This document shows, piece after piece, positions 15,001-24,117 of a stretch of DNA of 64,000 nucleotides. Position numbers and translations under genes: made by a program. The notes below the pieces were generated by a model. That model did no database searches and was not told the origin of the DNA. It saw only the letters and a program-made list of their open reading frames with translations. The DNA comes from Actinomycetes bacterium (lineage in GTDB: Bacteria > Bacillota > Sulfobacillia > Sulfobacillales > JAIMBI01). Every line of letters begins with the position of its first letter. Position 1 is the stretch's first letter. Location of the stretch: assembly GCA_023565505.1 (NCBI GenBank), contig JAIMBI010000020.1:1-64000 (forward strand), given 5' to 3'.

Positions 15001-15606
15001 ATGAACGTCCACACGCATTGGTTGGGCGGCGCCCTGGCCGGCGCCGCCCTCGCGCATTGCGCGGCCCATCTGCCCGCGGCGCCGCTCGTGGCCGCGGCGG
15101 TGCTGGCCGCGCCGCTTCCGGACCTCGACCATCCCGGCAGCGCCTACGGCCGGTGGCTCCCGCTGCCGGGCGTAGCCCGCATCCGGGGCCACCTGGAGCC
15201 GTTTCGGCCTGGCCCCTTTGGGAACGCCGCCGCTGCGGGCGGCCAGGTGGGGCGGGTGACCCCCTTCGGGATTCTGTGGCACCGGGGCCCCCTGCACTCG
15301 CTGGCCGCCGCCGGGGGCTTTGCCGTCGTGGCGGCGTCCGTGGCCCGGAGCCTGGTCCCGGCCAACGCGCTCGCCATCGGGTGGGGCGTGTTCGCGGGCT
15401 GCCTGTCGCACCTGGCCCTCGACGCGCTGAACACCATGGGTCAGGCGTTGTTCTGGCCGCTGTCGCGGACACGCTGGCGCCTGCCCTGGCCGCGCTGGCC
15501 GGTGGGCAGCGCCGGCGAGACGCTTATCGGGGCCGCCCTGCTGGGCGGCCTCCTGCTTTGGGGCCGCGACGTGACCAACGTCCTGGCCGCGCGCGGCGGG
15601 TGGTGA
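15001..15606 (+). CDS. YdjM/DUF457-type membrane metal-dependent hydrolase
   Basis: The 201-residue protein has the His/Asp motifs of the membrane-bound hydrolase family: TH near the start, LPDLDHPGS, WHRGPLHSL and CLSHLALDALNTMG, set among about four hydrophobic segments. E. coli YdjM is the best-known member; substrates are uncertain. GGAGG precedes the ATG. It lies directly upstream of the secretion operon. Confidence 0.75.
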   Translation: MNVHTHWLGGALAGAALAHCAAHLPAAPLVAAAVLAAPLPDLDHPGSAYGRWLPLPGVARIRGHLEPFRPGPFGNAAAAGGQVGRVTPFGILWHRGPLHSLAAAGGFAVVAASVARSLVPANALAIGWGVFAGCLSHLALDALNTMGQALFWPLSRTRWRLPWPRWPVGSAGETLIGAALLGGLLLWGRDVTNVLAARGGW

Positions 15607-15618
15607 TCCCACCCGGCC

Positions 15619-16818
15619 ATGCGACGGTTCCTGTGGGGCCTCCTCGGGGCTGTCGCCCTGCCGGCCGTCCCGCTGGGCCTGTTCGCCCTCCTCATCCTGG
15701 CGGTGTTGGGCTGGTTCTTCGCGCCGTTTCAGGCGTTTGCGGGCGGCCCGCCCCAGGGGCTCGACGCGATCACCGTCACGTACCTGCCCGCCGAGCAGGC
15801 GGCGGTGCAGCAATACGCCATCCCGGCGACCACCCAGGAGCCGGTGACGGACGCGCAGGGCCATGTCACAGGGTACCAGAGCGTCACCACGTCGGTGGGC
15901 ATCACGGTGCCCTTCCTGCAAGCGGTGCTCGACGCCGCCTCGGGGGGCAACACGGCGCTCGTGCAGGAGCAGGACGGGGTCACGACCTTCGGGATCGCGC
16001 AGCTGCCGCTCGACGCGCGGCCGACGGCGGCCGCGAGCCCCTTCGACCCCGGCTGGCAGATCTCGGCGCTGACCCAGGCGCTCGACCAGGCATACCGGGC
16101 GCTCGGCGGCAACCCGGCGGACCTCGCCGCCTACGCCTACGCGCTCATGACGGACCCCGCCGCGTGGCAGGCGGGCCGCGCGACGCTCGCCCCGGTGGCG
16201 GGCGCCGCCCGCGGCACCCGGACCCCCGGCGGCCCGGCGTTCGTCAGCCGCGTGCTGGCGGATCTCCGGACGCTGGGCACCGGCCCCGTGGTCCCGGGCG
16301 AGTCCGGTCCCACCGGCGCGGCCGGACTGCAACCGTGGGCCTGCCTGGTCCAGCAGGTCAGCCGGCAGACCGGCGTGCCGGCCGCGTGGATCGGCGGGGA
16401 GATCCTGGCCGAGAGCGGCGGCCGGGCGGACGCCGGCTATCTCGCCGGCGCGTACGGGCTGATGCAGCTCGAACCGGGGACGATGGGCGCGACCGACGCG
16501 GAGCGCGAAGACCCGGCCACGAACGTCCTGCTGGGCGCCCTGTACCTCGCGAGCCTGGAGCGGGAGACGGGGAGCTGGGAATTGGCGTCCGCCGCCTACT
16601 ACGGCGGGCTCGGGACGCTCGCGGCCGCGCTCCGGGCGCGGGGGCTGGCCCTCGGGGTATCGTACGCGACGGCGCTCGCGAGCGGGGCGCTGGACGTGGT
16701 GCCCTTCCCGCAGGCGGGCAACACGCTCACGCTTGCCGCCTACGTCGCGCGGGTGCAGGCCGACGCCGCCGGCGCGCAGGACGTGCTGGCGCAGGCCGCC
16801 TGTAGCCCCCCTCAATGA
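15619..16818 (+). CDS. membrane-anchored lytic transglycosylase of the T4SS region
   Basis: The 399-residue protein has an N-terminal membrane segment (about 8-35) and a C-terminal SLT/lysozyme-like domain (about 245-340) with AWIGGEILAESGGRADAGYL, containing the catalytic Glu, then AYGLMQLEPGTM and AAYYGG. The middle part (about 90-180) also looks like a degenerate muramidase fold. Such enzymes open the cell wall for conjugation machines (VirB1, CwlT type). It is the first gene of the transfer operon. Confidence 0.8.
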   Translation: MRRFLWGLLGAVALPAVPLGLFALLILAVLGWFFAPFQAFAGGPPQGLDAITVTYLPAEQAAVQQYAIPATTQEPVTDAQGHVTGYQSVTTSVGITVPFLQAVLDAASGGNTALVQEQDGVTTFGIAQLPLDARPTAAASPFDPGWQISALTQALDQAYRALGGNPADLAAYAYALMTDPAAWQAGRATLAPVAGAARGTRTPGGPAFVSRVLADLRTLGTGPVVPGESGPTGAAGLQPWACLVQQVSRQTGVPAAWIGGEILAESGGRADAGYLAGAYGLMQLEPGTMGATDAEREDPATNVLLGALYLASLERETGSWELASAAYYGGLGTLAAALRARGLALGVSYATALASGALDVVPFPQAGNTLTLAAYVARVQADAAGAQDVLAQAACSPPQ

Positions 16819-16833
16819 GGAGGTCTGATACGG

Positions 16834-17601
16834 ATGCGGATGCTCCAGCGCGTCGGCCTGATCGGGGCCGGGGTTCTCGCCGTGGCGGCGGGGGTGTGGG
16901 CGTACAGCCCGCACGGGCCGACCCCGACCCGGGCCCGCGCGCCGACTCCCCATCCGGCGCGGCCCGGGCCGACCCGGCCGCGGACGGCGCCCGGATCCGG
17001 GCCCCCGCCCGGCTCGGTGGCCTGGGCGCGGGCGATTCCCGCCGCCTTCCAAGCGGCCACGGGACTCAAGCCGCCCGGGCCCTTCTGGGTGGTGCGCGAC
17101 CCCGCGGATCCCACGACCTGGTGGGCGCTCGACCCGACCGCGCAGGCCGGGGCGCTCTGGGCGGGGATCGCCACGCACGGGCGGTGGGCGTGGCAGGGCG
17201 TGGACGTGCAGACGGGCGCCTACGTCCGGCCGGGCGGCCCCGTCTGGCCCAATGCGCTCTCCGTGTCCGTCGGCCTCGGCCTCGACCTCGCCCGGGGCGT
17301 CACGACGCCCGCCGCGTCCGCGTACAACGCGGGCGTCCACCCGTGGAACGACGTGACGGGCCAGGTCGGCCCGCCCGTCGGCTGGACCGCCGTCCCGGCC
17401 GGGGCGGGGGCGGTGCAGGTCACCGTCTACGTCCCCTATCGCCGCTACGGCGGCCAGGCCGCGTTCGGCGTGACCACCGTCTGGACCCGGACCATCATGC
17501 AGACCGGCCGGGGCTACTTCGCGACCCTCACTGCGGAGCCGAACCAGCCGGGCACCTGGCAACCGACCACGACCACCCAGGGCCTGGGTGGCCCGCCCTG
17601 A
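16834..17601 (+). CDS. secreted or membrane-anchored Pro-rich protein, T4SS operon
   Basis: The 255-residue product has an N-terminal signal or anchor (about 5-23), a Pro/Thr-rich spacer (27-65) and a Trp-rich beta domain (ARGVTTPAASAYNAGVHPW, VQVTVYVPYRRYGGQ). GAGGAGGT precedes the ATG. It could occupy the VirB8/TcpC-like position of Gram-positive systems, but no motif confirms that. It may instead be an envelope component specific to this element. Confidence 0.55.
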   Translation: MRMLQRVGLIGAGVLAVAAGVWAYSPHGPTPTRARAPTPHPARPGPTRPRTAPGSGPPPGSVAWARAIPAAFQAATGLKPPGPFWVVRDPADPTTWWALDPTAQAGALWAGIATHGRWAWQGVDVQTGAYVRPGGPVWPNALSVSVGLGLDLARGVTTPAASAYNAGVHPWNDVTGQVGPPVGWTAVPAGAGAVQVTVYVPYRRYGGQAAFGVTTVWTRTIMQTGRGYFATLTAEPNQPGTWQPTTTTQGLGGPP

Positions 17602-17620
17602 GCAAGGAGGGAGTGTCTCC

Positions 17621-18001
17621 ATGACCCGTTCGTGCTCGTCGACCCGGCCCCGCTGGCCCCGGCGCTGGCGCGCCGCGGTCGCCGCCGCGCTCGCGGTGGT
17701 GCTGGGCGTCTTCGCCTCGGCGGTCGCCTTGGCGGACAACACCGTCCCGGCGGTGCAGTACGGCAGCGGCGGCAGCGTTGCGCAGACCGTCTCCACCGCC
17801 CTGGAGAACGTCGCCGCCACCATCCGCGACGTGCTGGGCGCCACGGCCCTCGTCGCCCTGGTGGGCGCCGCGCTGGTCAACCACTTCGTGTGGGACCAGA
17901 AGGCCAAGGACCGCAGCAAGGAGATCGTCGTCGCGGCCTTCATCGGGCTCCTCATCGCGGCGTTCGCGCCGCAGATCATCACGTGGGTGGCGAGCCTCTG
18001 A
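17621..18001 (+). CDS. VirB2/TrbC-like pilin
   Basis: The 126-residue protein has a basic N-terminus, a signal peptide ending near VALA (about residue 40), and two later hydrophobic helices (about 68-88 and 100-122) separated by a charged loop (WDQKAKDRSKE). This is the standard topology of VirB2/TrbC pilin subunits. AAGGAGGG lies upstream. Its position before VirB6-, VirB3- and VirB4-like genes fits. Confidence 0.7.
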   Translation: MTRSCSSTRPRWPRRWRAAVAAALAVVLGVFASAVALADNTVPAVQYGSGGSVAQTVSTALENVAATIRDVLGATALVALVGAALVNHFVWDQKAKDRSKEIVVAAFIGLLIAAFAPQIITWVASL

Positions 18002-18033
18002 CGCCCGCCCCCCTTCCCCGGAGGTGGTGCGCG

Positions 18034-18441
18034 CTGGACGCGCTTTACGACGACGGGGCGGTGCGGATCACGCCCGAGGCCGTCATCACGCGAAACCACC
18101 TGGTCCCGATCACCCGCATCGATACCGTGAGCGTCCACCCGCTGCCCAAGCGCCGGCCGTGGTGGGAGGGTTTGGCGGTGTTGGCCGGCGTGGGCTGGCT
18201 CGGCAGCGTGCCGACCTCGCTGGCGGAGAATGTGGCGGTGGGCCTCGTGGTGGGCCTGCTGGGATTGTTGGCGCTCGCCTTCGCCTTGCGGACGGAGCGG
18301 GCGTTTCGGCGCGCGCCGCGCCCGGCGGCCGTCACGCTGCACCAGGCGGCGGGGCCGTTCACGATTCGGTGCCCGTCGGAGGCGGTCGCGGCCCAGGTGG
18401 CCCAGGCCGTCCGGCAGGCCCTGGCCGCGGCGGCCCGGTAG
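18034..18441 (+). CDS. two-TM protein resembling DUF6232; likely CTG start
   Basis: The frame downstream of a strong CCGGAGGT begins with CTG at 18034 (SD spacing 9) and encodes LYDDGAVRITPEAVITRNHL and a SVHPLPKR segment, two transmembrane helices (about 45-60 and 68-88) and a C-terminal helix. The opening matches DUF6232-like membrane proteins. The first standard start is GTG 18061, which would lose the YDDG part and has a weak SD. Function unknown; it sits between the pilin and membrane genes of the T4SS. Confidence 0.55.
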   Translation: MDALYDDGAVRITPEAVITRNHLVPITRIDTVSVHPLPKRRPWWEGLAVLAGVGWLGSVPTSLAENVAVGLVVGLLGLLALAFALRTERAFRRAPRPAAVTLHQAAGPFTIRCPSEAVAAQVAQAVRQALAAAAR

Positions 18442-18494
18442 GCGCCCGCGGCGCCGGGCAGGCGCGGCGGGCAGCGCGGAAGGAGGACCATCCC

Positions 18495-19253
18495 GTGTTC
18501 ACCGACATGCTGTTCGCCAGCGGCGGCTGGCTCGTCTTCGGCCTGCTGATCGCGCCGATCCTCCTGCTCTTCGGAGCCGCCGAGGGCGCCGGCGTCATCA
18601 TCCAGGCCGTGCTGGCCGTCTGCGCGAGCGTGGTCGCCTGGTTCTCCACCGCGCTCCTCGGGTCGGTGGGCCGGGGGCTCGGCCGGTCGCTCCGGCCTCT
18701 GGGCATGATCGTCGCCGACCTCGCGCCGCTTGCGCTCAAGGCCCTCGCGTTCGTGGTGCTGGCGTGGAGCTTCGATCCCGTCGCGCTCCTCGGGCCGCCG
18801 GGATCCCGCCTGCCGCCCGACACCGTGTTCGGCACGCCCTGGCCGCCGTGGGCCCGACACGCCTTCGCCTGGCTCGAGACGGCGCCCTGGCAGGGCGTCG
18901 TGACGGGCTGGTGGCGGCTCGTGGGCCAGGCGCCGACGCCCATCCCGCCCGCGCACGCCGCCTGGACCGCGTCGATGACGTTTCAGCTCGCCCACGTGAC
19001 CGCCAGCGCCGTCGGGCTGGCCTTGTTCAATGGCGCGTTCGCGCTCGCGCTCAGCGTGCTGATGGGGATCGAGATCACGGTGTGGACCGGGTTGGGCTGG
19101 CAGGACCCGGCCCGCCCGGCGGCCCCGGCCCGGCCCGCCCCCCTGCCGCCGGAGCTGGCGCGGATCGTGTCGGCGCCCCCGGACCCGCGGCTGACGCCGC
19201 CGCCGGACTGGGCCGCGCTCATCGGCGAGCGGGAGGCGCGGCGGTATGATTAG
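18495..19253 (+). CDS. multi-pass membrane protein of the T4SS operon
   Basis: From GTG 18495 (SD AGGAGG) the 252-residue product has about four to five hydrophobic segments (roughly 5-30, 35-60, 72-95, 165-200) and a Pro-rich cytoplasmic tail. It overlaps the start of the VirB6-like gene by 8 bp. No family recognised. Its place and topology suggest a structural partner of the VirB6-like channel protein. Confidence 0.6.
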   Translation: MFTDMLFASGGWLVFGLLIAPILLLFGAAEGAGVIIQAVLAVCASVVAWFSTALLGSVGRGLGRSLRPLGMIVADLAPLALKALAFVVLAWSFDPVALLGPPGSRLPPDTVFGTPWPPWARHAFAWLETAPWQGVVTGWWRLVGQAPTPIPPAHAAWTASMTFQLAHVTASAVGLALFNGAFALALSVLMGIEITVWTGLGWQDPARPAAPARPAPLPPELARIVSAPPDPRLTPPPDWAALIGEREARRYD

Positions 19254-20958
19254 CGCCGTCACCAGCGTCGTCGCCGCCGGCCCCCTCGACTGGCTCTGGC
19301 AGGCCATCGCGGACGCGGCCGGGGCCGTCGCCGGCGCCGTCCTGGTCGTCCTCGGCTCCTTCGCCGATTTCGTGGTCCAGGGCCTGCTCGCCCACGTGGT
19401 GCTGCCGCTCGTCCAGTCCACCCTGTTCGCCCCCGTGAGCCTCGCCCACGGCGCCGGGGCGGGCGTGGTCGGGCAGGCCGCGTGGGCGGTCTGGCAGACC
19501 GCGGCGGCGGCCTCGCCCGCCGTGGCGCTGGTGAGCCTCGCCTGGGGCGGGTGGCTCACCAGCGGCTTCGTGGCGGTGGGGCGCGAGAAGCCGGCCCTGG
19601 CGGAGGGCCTCGCCGTGTGGGCGCTGACGCTCGTGGGCGGCTACGCCTTCCTCCAGGCGCTGCTCGCCGCGGCCAACACCATCACCCAGACGCTGATGGC
19701 GGCGAGCCGGAGCCTGCTCGCGAACGCGCTGACCGCCTCGGCGCATCCGGCCGTGGACCTCGCGAACGGGGTCGGGCTGGTGCTGACCTTCCTGTTCCAG
19801 CCGCTCGCGGGCCTCATCCTGAGCGGGCTGTTGCTCTGGGTGGTGGTCCAGTGGGTCATGCGGCAGGTCGAGATCGTCGTGTTCGTCGGGATCCTGCCCG
19901 TCACGGCCGCGCTGGCGCTGTCCGGCAACCGGCGGGCGTGGCAGTGGGCCTGGGCCGAGGCGCAGGGCGCCGTCTTCACCCAGCTCGCCATGGCGGTGCT
20001 GTGGTGGATCGCGTGGCTCCTCCTGGGCGGTCAGCTCCCGTCTCTCGCGACCGGCTTCGGCCCGGATCTCGGGCGGCTGCTGCTGGCCGCCGGCGCGCTC
20101 TGGATGGTGACGCAGGCGCCGCAGATGGTCCGGGCGATCACGGGCCACCAGCACGCGGGCCTCGGCGGGCTGATGCTGGGCATGGCCGCGGGGGCGCTGT
20201 TGGCCCGCAACACCCGGAACGCCTTCCACATGAGCCCGATGGGGGCGGCGCTGCACGGCGTCGTGCAGGGGCGGCTGGCCGCGGCGGAGCAGAAGGCCCT
20301 GGAGGGGGCCCAAGGCCCCTCGCTCGGCGAGCGGCTGGCCGGCACCACGGTCGGCCAGGCGGTGGCCCCGCGGTGGCAACAGCTGCACACCGCCGCGCAG
20401 GAGCTGTCGGCGCGCGCGGTGGCGCTGACGGACGGCCTGATCCAGCAGATGGAGCAGTCGCCGGAGGCCGTGACGCGCGCGGCGGGCCTCGCGCTCCGGG
20501 GCGCGTTCGTCGTCGGGCAGCACGCGGCCCCGTACGCGGCGTCGGCGGTCCACGGGCTTCGCACCGCGGCCTCGGCCGTCTACCAGCCGCGGGTGACCGC
20601 CGGGCGGGCCCTGGAGCGGGCCTACGGGCAGCAGGCGGAAGCCGCCGAGACGACGCGGGCCGGCCGCGTGGCCGCCGCGACGGCGGCCGTCGGCCCCGCG
20701 GCGACCCAGGCCCAGTTCCGCCTCCCGCTCCGCGAGTACGAGCGGCTGATGGGCGCCCGGGGCGCGACGGACCCGCCGGGATTCAACCCCGGCGCGTGGC
20801 AGCAGGGCACGTACCAGCGGGTGCGGGGCGCCCCGGCCCCGCCGAGGGGAGCGGCCGCGCCCGCGGACGCCACCCCCGTGCAGGCCCGCGCCCGGGCCAT
20901 CCGGGGGCAGACGCACCACGTCCAGCCCCCGCCGCCGCTCGACGCGCGGTACGAGTGA
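19246..20958 (+). CDS. VirB6/TrbL-like channel protein
   Basis: The 570-residue protein has about six hydrophobic segments in the first 320 residues, including QVEIVVFVGILPVTAALALS and AVLWWIAWLLLG, then a long Ala/Gln-rich soluble tail (about 330-570). This polytopic head with a large tail is the VirB6/TrbL/PrgH plan, the inner-membrane pore of type IV secretion systems. The QVE-IVVF-ILPV segment is typical for the family. Confidence 0.7.
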   Translation: MISAVTSVVAAGPLDWLWQAIADAAGAVAGAVLVVLGSFADFVVQGLLAHVVLPLVQSTLFAPVSLAHGAGAGVVGQAAWAVWQTAAAASPAVALVSLAWGGWLTSGFVAVGREKPALAEGLAVWALTLVGGYAFLQALLAAANTITQTLMAASRSLLANALTASAHPAVDLANGVGLVLTFLFQPLAGLILSGLLLWVVVQWVMRQVEIVVFVGILPVTAALALSGNRRAWQWAWAEAQGAVFTQLAMAVLWWIAWLLLGGQLPSLATGFGPDLGRLLLAAGALWMVTQAPQMVRAITGHQHAGLGGLMLGMAAGALLARNTRNAFHMSPMGAALHGVVQGRLAAAEQKALEGAQGPSLGERLAGTTVGQAVAPRWQQLHTAAQELSARAVALTDGLIQQMEQSPEAVTRAAGLALRGAFVVGQHAAPYAASAVHGLRTAASAVYQPRVTAGRALERAYGQQAEAAETTRAGRVAAATAAVGPAATQAQFRLPLREYERLMGARGATDPPGFNPGAWQQGTYQRVRGAPAPPRGAAAPADATPVQARARAIRGQTHHVQPPPPLDARYE

Positions 20959-20979
20959 ACGGAGGAGGTGCACGCCACC

Positions 20980-21189
20980 ATGGCCGACGACGCGGACGCC
21001 CCGCGGCGGACCGCCGATCCGCCTCCGGGCCCCCCGGACGTTCCGGACGAGGAAATCTTCGTGGTGTGGCCGTTCCTCGTGGTGGTCCCCCTGGGCGTCT
21101 TGGGATGCGTGGCGCTTCAGCACGCGGATCCCGCCCTGGCGCGGGCGTGGACCCACTGGGTGGAGGCGGTTTACAACCGCCTGCCGTAA
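20980..21189 (+). CDS. small single-TM protein in the VirB3/PrgI position
   Basis: From ATG 20980 (GGAGGAGGT nine bases upstream) the 69-residue product has an acidic, Pro-rich N-terminus and one hydrophobic helix (about 28-45, FVVWPFLVVVPLGVLGCVAL). Genes for VirB3/PrgI commonly lie directly upstream of virB4, as here. Similarity is positional rather than in sequence. Confidence 0.6.
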   Translation: MADDADAPRRTADPPPGPPDVPDEEIFVVWPFLVVVPLGVLGCVALQHADPALARAWTHWVEAVYNRLP

Positions 21190-21207
21190 GCGCGGAGGAG
21201 GACGCCG

Positions 21208-24117
21208 ATGATCATCAACATTCCCGCCAACTACCGCGTGCCCATGACCTGGCTCGGCAGCCTCGACGCCGCCGCCTCGGTGTCCGTGGCCGGGGGCGCG
21301 ATGTTGGCCTTGAAGGCGCTCGTGGGCCCGGCCCCCTGGGCGCTCAAGATCCCGGAGATCCTGGTCGCCGGGGGGCTGGGGCTGGCCGGCGGCCTCGTGC
21401 GCTGGCCGGCCGAGCCGACGGGCGACCGCCTCCCGACCTGGGCTCGCCGGGCCTGGGCGTTCGCCGCCCGGCCCCGGCTCGGGGCCGGCGCGGCCCCGGG
21501 AGGGCGCTCGGCGTGGCAGCGGTTCGTGGGCGTCGACGCCCTGGCCGGGTCGCTGGTGCGGCGGCCGGACGGGACCTGGGTGGCGGTGCTGGAGGTCGCC
21601 GGCGAGACCTTGAAGGCCCGCTTCGAGGCGGAGCAGGCCCAGCGGCTCGCCGCCTTCGCCGCCGCGCTCAACGGGATCCCCGACGGGTGGACGGTGCAGA
21701 TCACCGTGCTGACCGAGCCGGTGGACCTCACGGCGTACCAGGCGCGACTGGACGCCACGGGGGGGTCCGAGGCGTTCCGGCGCGTCGTGGCCGCCCAGCA
21801 GGATCTGGCGGCGGAGCTCGCCGCCCAGGGCGAGCAGGCCGTCACGCTGCTCAGCGTGGCCGCGCCGAGCGAGACGGAGGCCCAAAGCCGCGCCGCGCAG
21901 TTGGCCCACCTGCTGGGGGGGCGGTTTGCCGTGCGGTTTGGCGACCCCGAGCGGCTGGCCGCGCTCTTGGCGCGCGCCTTCGGCCAGTCCCCGGTGAGCC
22001 CCGCGGCCGTGCTCGGGACGCCGCTCGGGGTCTTGCGCCGGGCCCGGGGCCCCACCCCCGCGCCGCCGCCCGCCGGACGGCTCCGCGACCGGATCCGGCG
22101 GGCGGCCCCGGCGCCCCCGCCGGAGCCGGACCTCGCCGCGCGCCTGCCCGGCCCCGCCGACGTGGTGGGGCCGGGCGGTTTTGCGGAACAGCCCCAGGCG
22201 CTCCTGGTGGACGGCCGGACGGCCGTCACGCTCGCCGTCCGCGCCTGGCCCAGCCGGGGTTTTCCCGGCTGGTTCGACCCGATTCTCACGTTCCGGGCGC
22301 CCGGGGTGGCGCGCCGCGTGAGCCTGCACCTGACCCCCCTCAACACGGCCGCCGTGCTCCACGAGTTCAACCGGAAGCTCGCGGACCTCGACAGCAACGC
22401 CCGGTGGGCCGCGCGGCGGGGGCTTCGGCCCGACGAGCGCACGGAACTCGCGCTGGGGGAGCTGGAGACCCTGCGGCTTCAGCTCGCCCGGGGCGACGAG
22501 CGGATGTGGGACGTGGCGGCGCTGGTGACGCTGCTCGGCGACACGCCCGAGGCGGCTTTCGCCGCCGCGCGGGAGCTGGCGCAGCGGGCGGCGGGCATGA
22601 GCGTGGTGCTACGGCCGCTGTGGCTCCAGCAGGGGCCCGGCTTTCAAGCGACGCTGCCGCTCGCGTGGCGGCCAGGGGATCTGCCGGTGACGCCGCTGCC
22701 CACGTCGGCGGTCGCCTCGCTGTACCCGTTCGCGGGGGGCGACCTGATTCAGCCCGACGGGGATCTCTGGGGCCGGAACCCGGACACGGGCAACCCGGTG
22801 CTGGTCGACCCGCGCGCGGTGCGGCCGGTGGCCCACCAGGTGGTGCTGGGCATGCCGGGCAGCGGCAAGAGCTTCGCCGTCAAGGTGCTGGCCACCCAGG
22901 CGCTGTTCGACCCCCAGACGGACGTGCTCGTGCTCGACCCCTCCGACCCCATCGACTACGGGCGGTGGACGGCGCTGGCGGACGGCACGTTCGCGCGGTT
23001 CGGGGTCGGCGGGACCGACCGCCTGAACCCGGGCGATTTGTGGGTCCCCGCCGACCTCGCGACGCTGGAGGCCGACCTGGCCCGGCCCGTCACGGCCAAG
23101 GTGGCGTTTTTGGCCCTGCTCCTGGAGCTCATGGCCTATCCCGACGGCGCGATGCCGCCGGCCGAGCGCGCCGCCCTGGAACGGGCGCTGTACGGGCTGT
23201 ATGCCGCCTGGGGCTTTGCGGACGACTGGGCGAGCGTGCTCGACCCCCAGCCGTCCCTCACGCCGCGGGCCCGGCCCGCCCCGACGCTCGCGGACGTGCT
23301 GGCCGCCCTGGAGGCGGACCCCGCCTTGCGGGAGCTGGCGGCGCGGTGCGCGCCGTTCGTGCGGGGCACGCTCGACATGTTCAGCGGCCGGACCACGGTG
23401 GACCTCGACCGCCGGGTGGTGGTGTTCAACGTGGGCGACCTGAGCCAAGGCGGGCGCGCCCAGCACCTCCAGGCCGTCGCCTACGCGCTCATCGCCGACG
23501 CCATCCGGGGGCGTCTTGCCCAGCGCGGGCGCCGCACCCTCATCGTGGTCGACGAGGCCCACGTGTTCTTCAAGCGGCCGGACACGGCGGCGCTCCTGGA
23601 CAGCGTCTCGCGCATGGCCCGCAAGCTCGGCGGGCGGCTCTGCCTGGTCACGCACAAGATCACGGACCTCTTGGGCGACCCGACCACGGGGCGGACCGTG
23701 GCGGGGGCGGAGGCCGCGAGCGCCGTGCTCGCCAACGCCGGCGTGGCGCTGCTGATGCGCACGGCCATCGGGGTGGAGCTGGACCTGTTGGCCCAGACCT
23801 TCCAGCTGACCCCGGCCGAGCGCCAGTTCGTCCAGGACGCCCCCGCGGGCCAGGGGCTCCTGATTGTGGGGCAAGAACGCGGGACGCGCCGGGTGCCGGT
23901 CGAGATCCTGGCGACCGACGCGCTCTACCCGTTCATCACGACCAGGCCGGAGGAGGTGGCGGCGCTGGCGGCGGCGCTCGGCGCCACGCCGTCGCCCGCT
24001 CCGGAACCCGAGGAGGAGGGACAGCCCGATGACCCCACGCCGCCGGACGCCGCCGACGGGATCCGCCCCGCCGACGCCGCCCGAGTCCGCCGGGCCCGCC
24101 GCGCCGCCCGCCGGTGA
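21208..24117 (+). CDS. VirB4/TraE-type conjugation ATPase
   Basis: The 969-residue protein has an N-terminal hydrophobic pair (about 15-60, PrgI/VirB3-like), a CagE-TrbE-VirB-like middle region, Walker A GMPGSGKS (about 549-556) and Walker B TLIVVDEAHVFF (about 777-788), then LVTHKITDLL and a C-terminal GQERGTRRVPVEI. VirB4 is the universal ATPase of type IV secretion, needed for pilus assembly and substrate passage. Length exceeds the usual 800 because of a fused N-terminal membrane part and a charged tail that overlaps the next gene by 89 bp. Confidence 0.9.
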   Translation: MIINIPANYRVPMTWLGSLDAAASVSVAGGAMLALKALVGPAPWALKIPEILVAGGLGLAGGLVRWPAEPTGDRLPTWARRAWAFAARPRLGAGAAPGGRSAWQRFVGVDALAGSLVRRPDGTWVAVLEVAGETLKARFEAEQAQRLAAFAAALNGIPDGWTVQITVLTEPVDLTAYQARLDATGGSEAFRRVVAAQQDLAAELAAQGEQAVTLLSVAAPSETEAQSRAAQLAHLLGGRFAVRFGDPERLAALLARAFGQSPVSPAAVLGTPLGVLRRARGPTPAPPPAGRLRDRIRRAAPAPPPEPDLAARLPGPADVVGPGGFAEQPQALLVDGRTAVTLAVRAWPSRGFPGWFDPILTFRAPGVARRVSLHLTPLNTAAVLHEFNRKLADLDSNARWAARRGLRPDERTELALGELETLRLQLARGDERMWDVAALVTLLGDTPEAAFAAARELAQRAAGMSVVLRPLWLQQGPGFQATLPLAWRPGDLPVTPLPTSAVASLYPFAGGDLIQPDGDLWGRNPDTGNPVLVDPRAVRPVAHQVVLGMPGSGKSFAVKVLATQALFDPQTDVLVLDPSDPIDYGRWTALADGTFARFGVGGTDRLNPGDLWVPADLATLEADLARPVTAKVAFLALLLELMAYPDGAMPPAERAALERALYGLYAAWGFADDWASVLDPQPSLTPRARPAPTLADVLAALEADPALRELAARCAPFVRGTLDMFSGRTTVDLDRRVVVFNVGDLSQGGRAQHLQAVAYALIADAIRGRLAQRGRRTLIVVDEAHVFFKRPDTAALLDSVSRMARKLGGRLCLVTHKITDLLGDPTTGRTVAGAEAASAVLANAGVALLMRTAIGVELDLLAQTFQLTPAERQFVQDAPAGQGLLIVGQERGTRRVPVEILATDALYPFITTRPEEVAALAAALGATPSPAPEPEEEGQPDDPTPPDAADGIRPADAARVRRARRAARR

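Noticed and set aside
9149-22362. Very long minus-strand open frames opposite the helicase and transfer genes
   Set aside because: They are mirror frames produced by the high GC content and few stop codons. The plus-strand frames carry all family motifs and SDs, while the minus frames are Arg/Gly/Pro-rich without domains.
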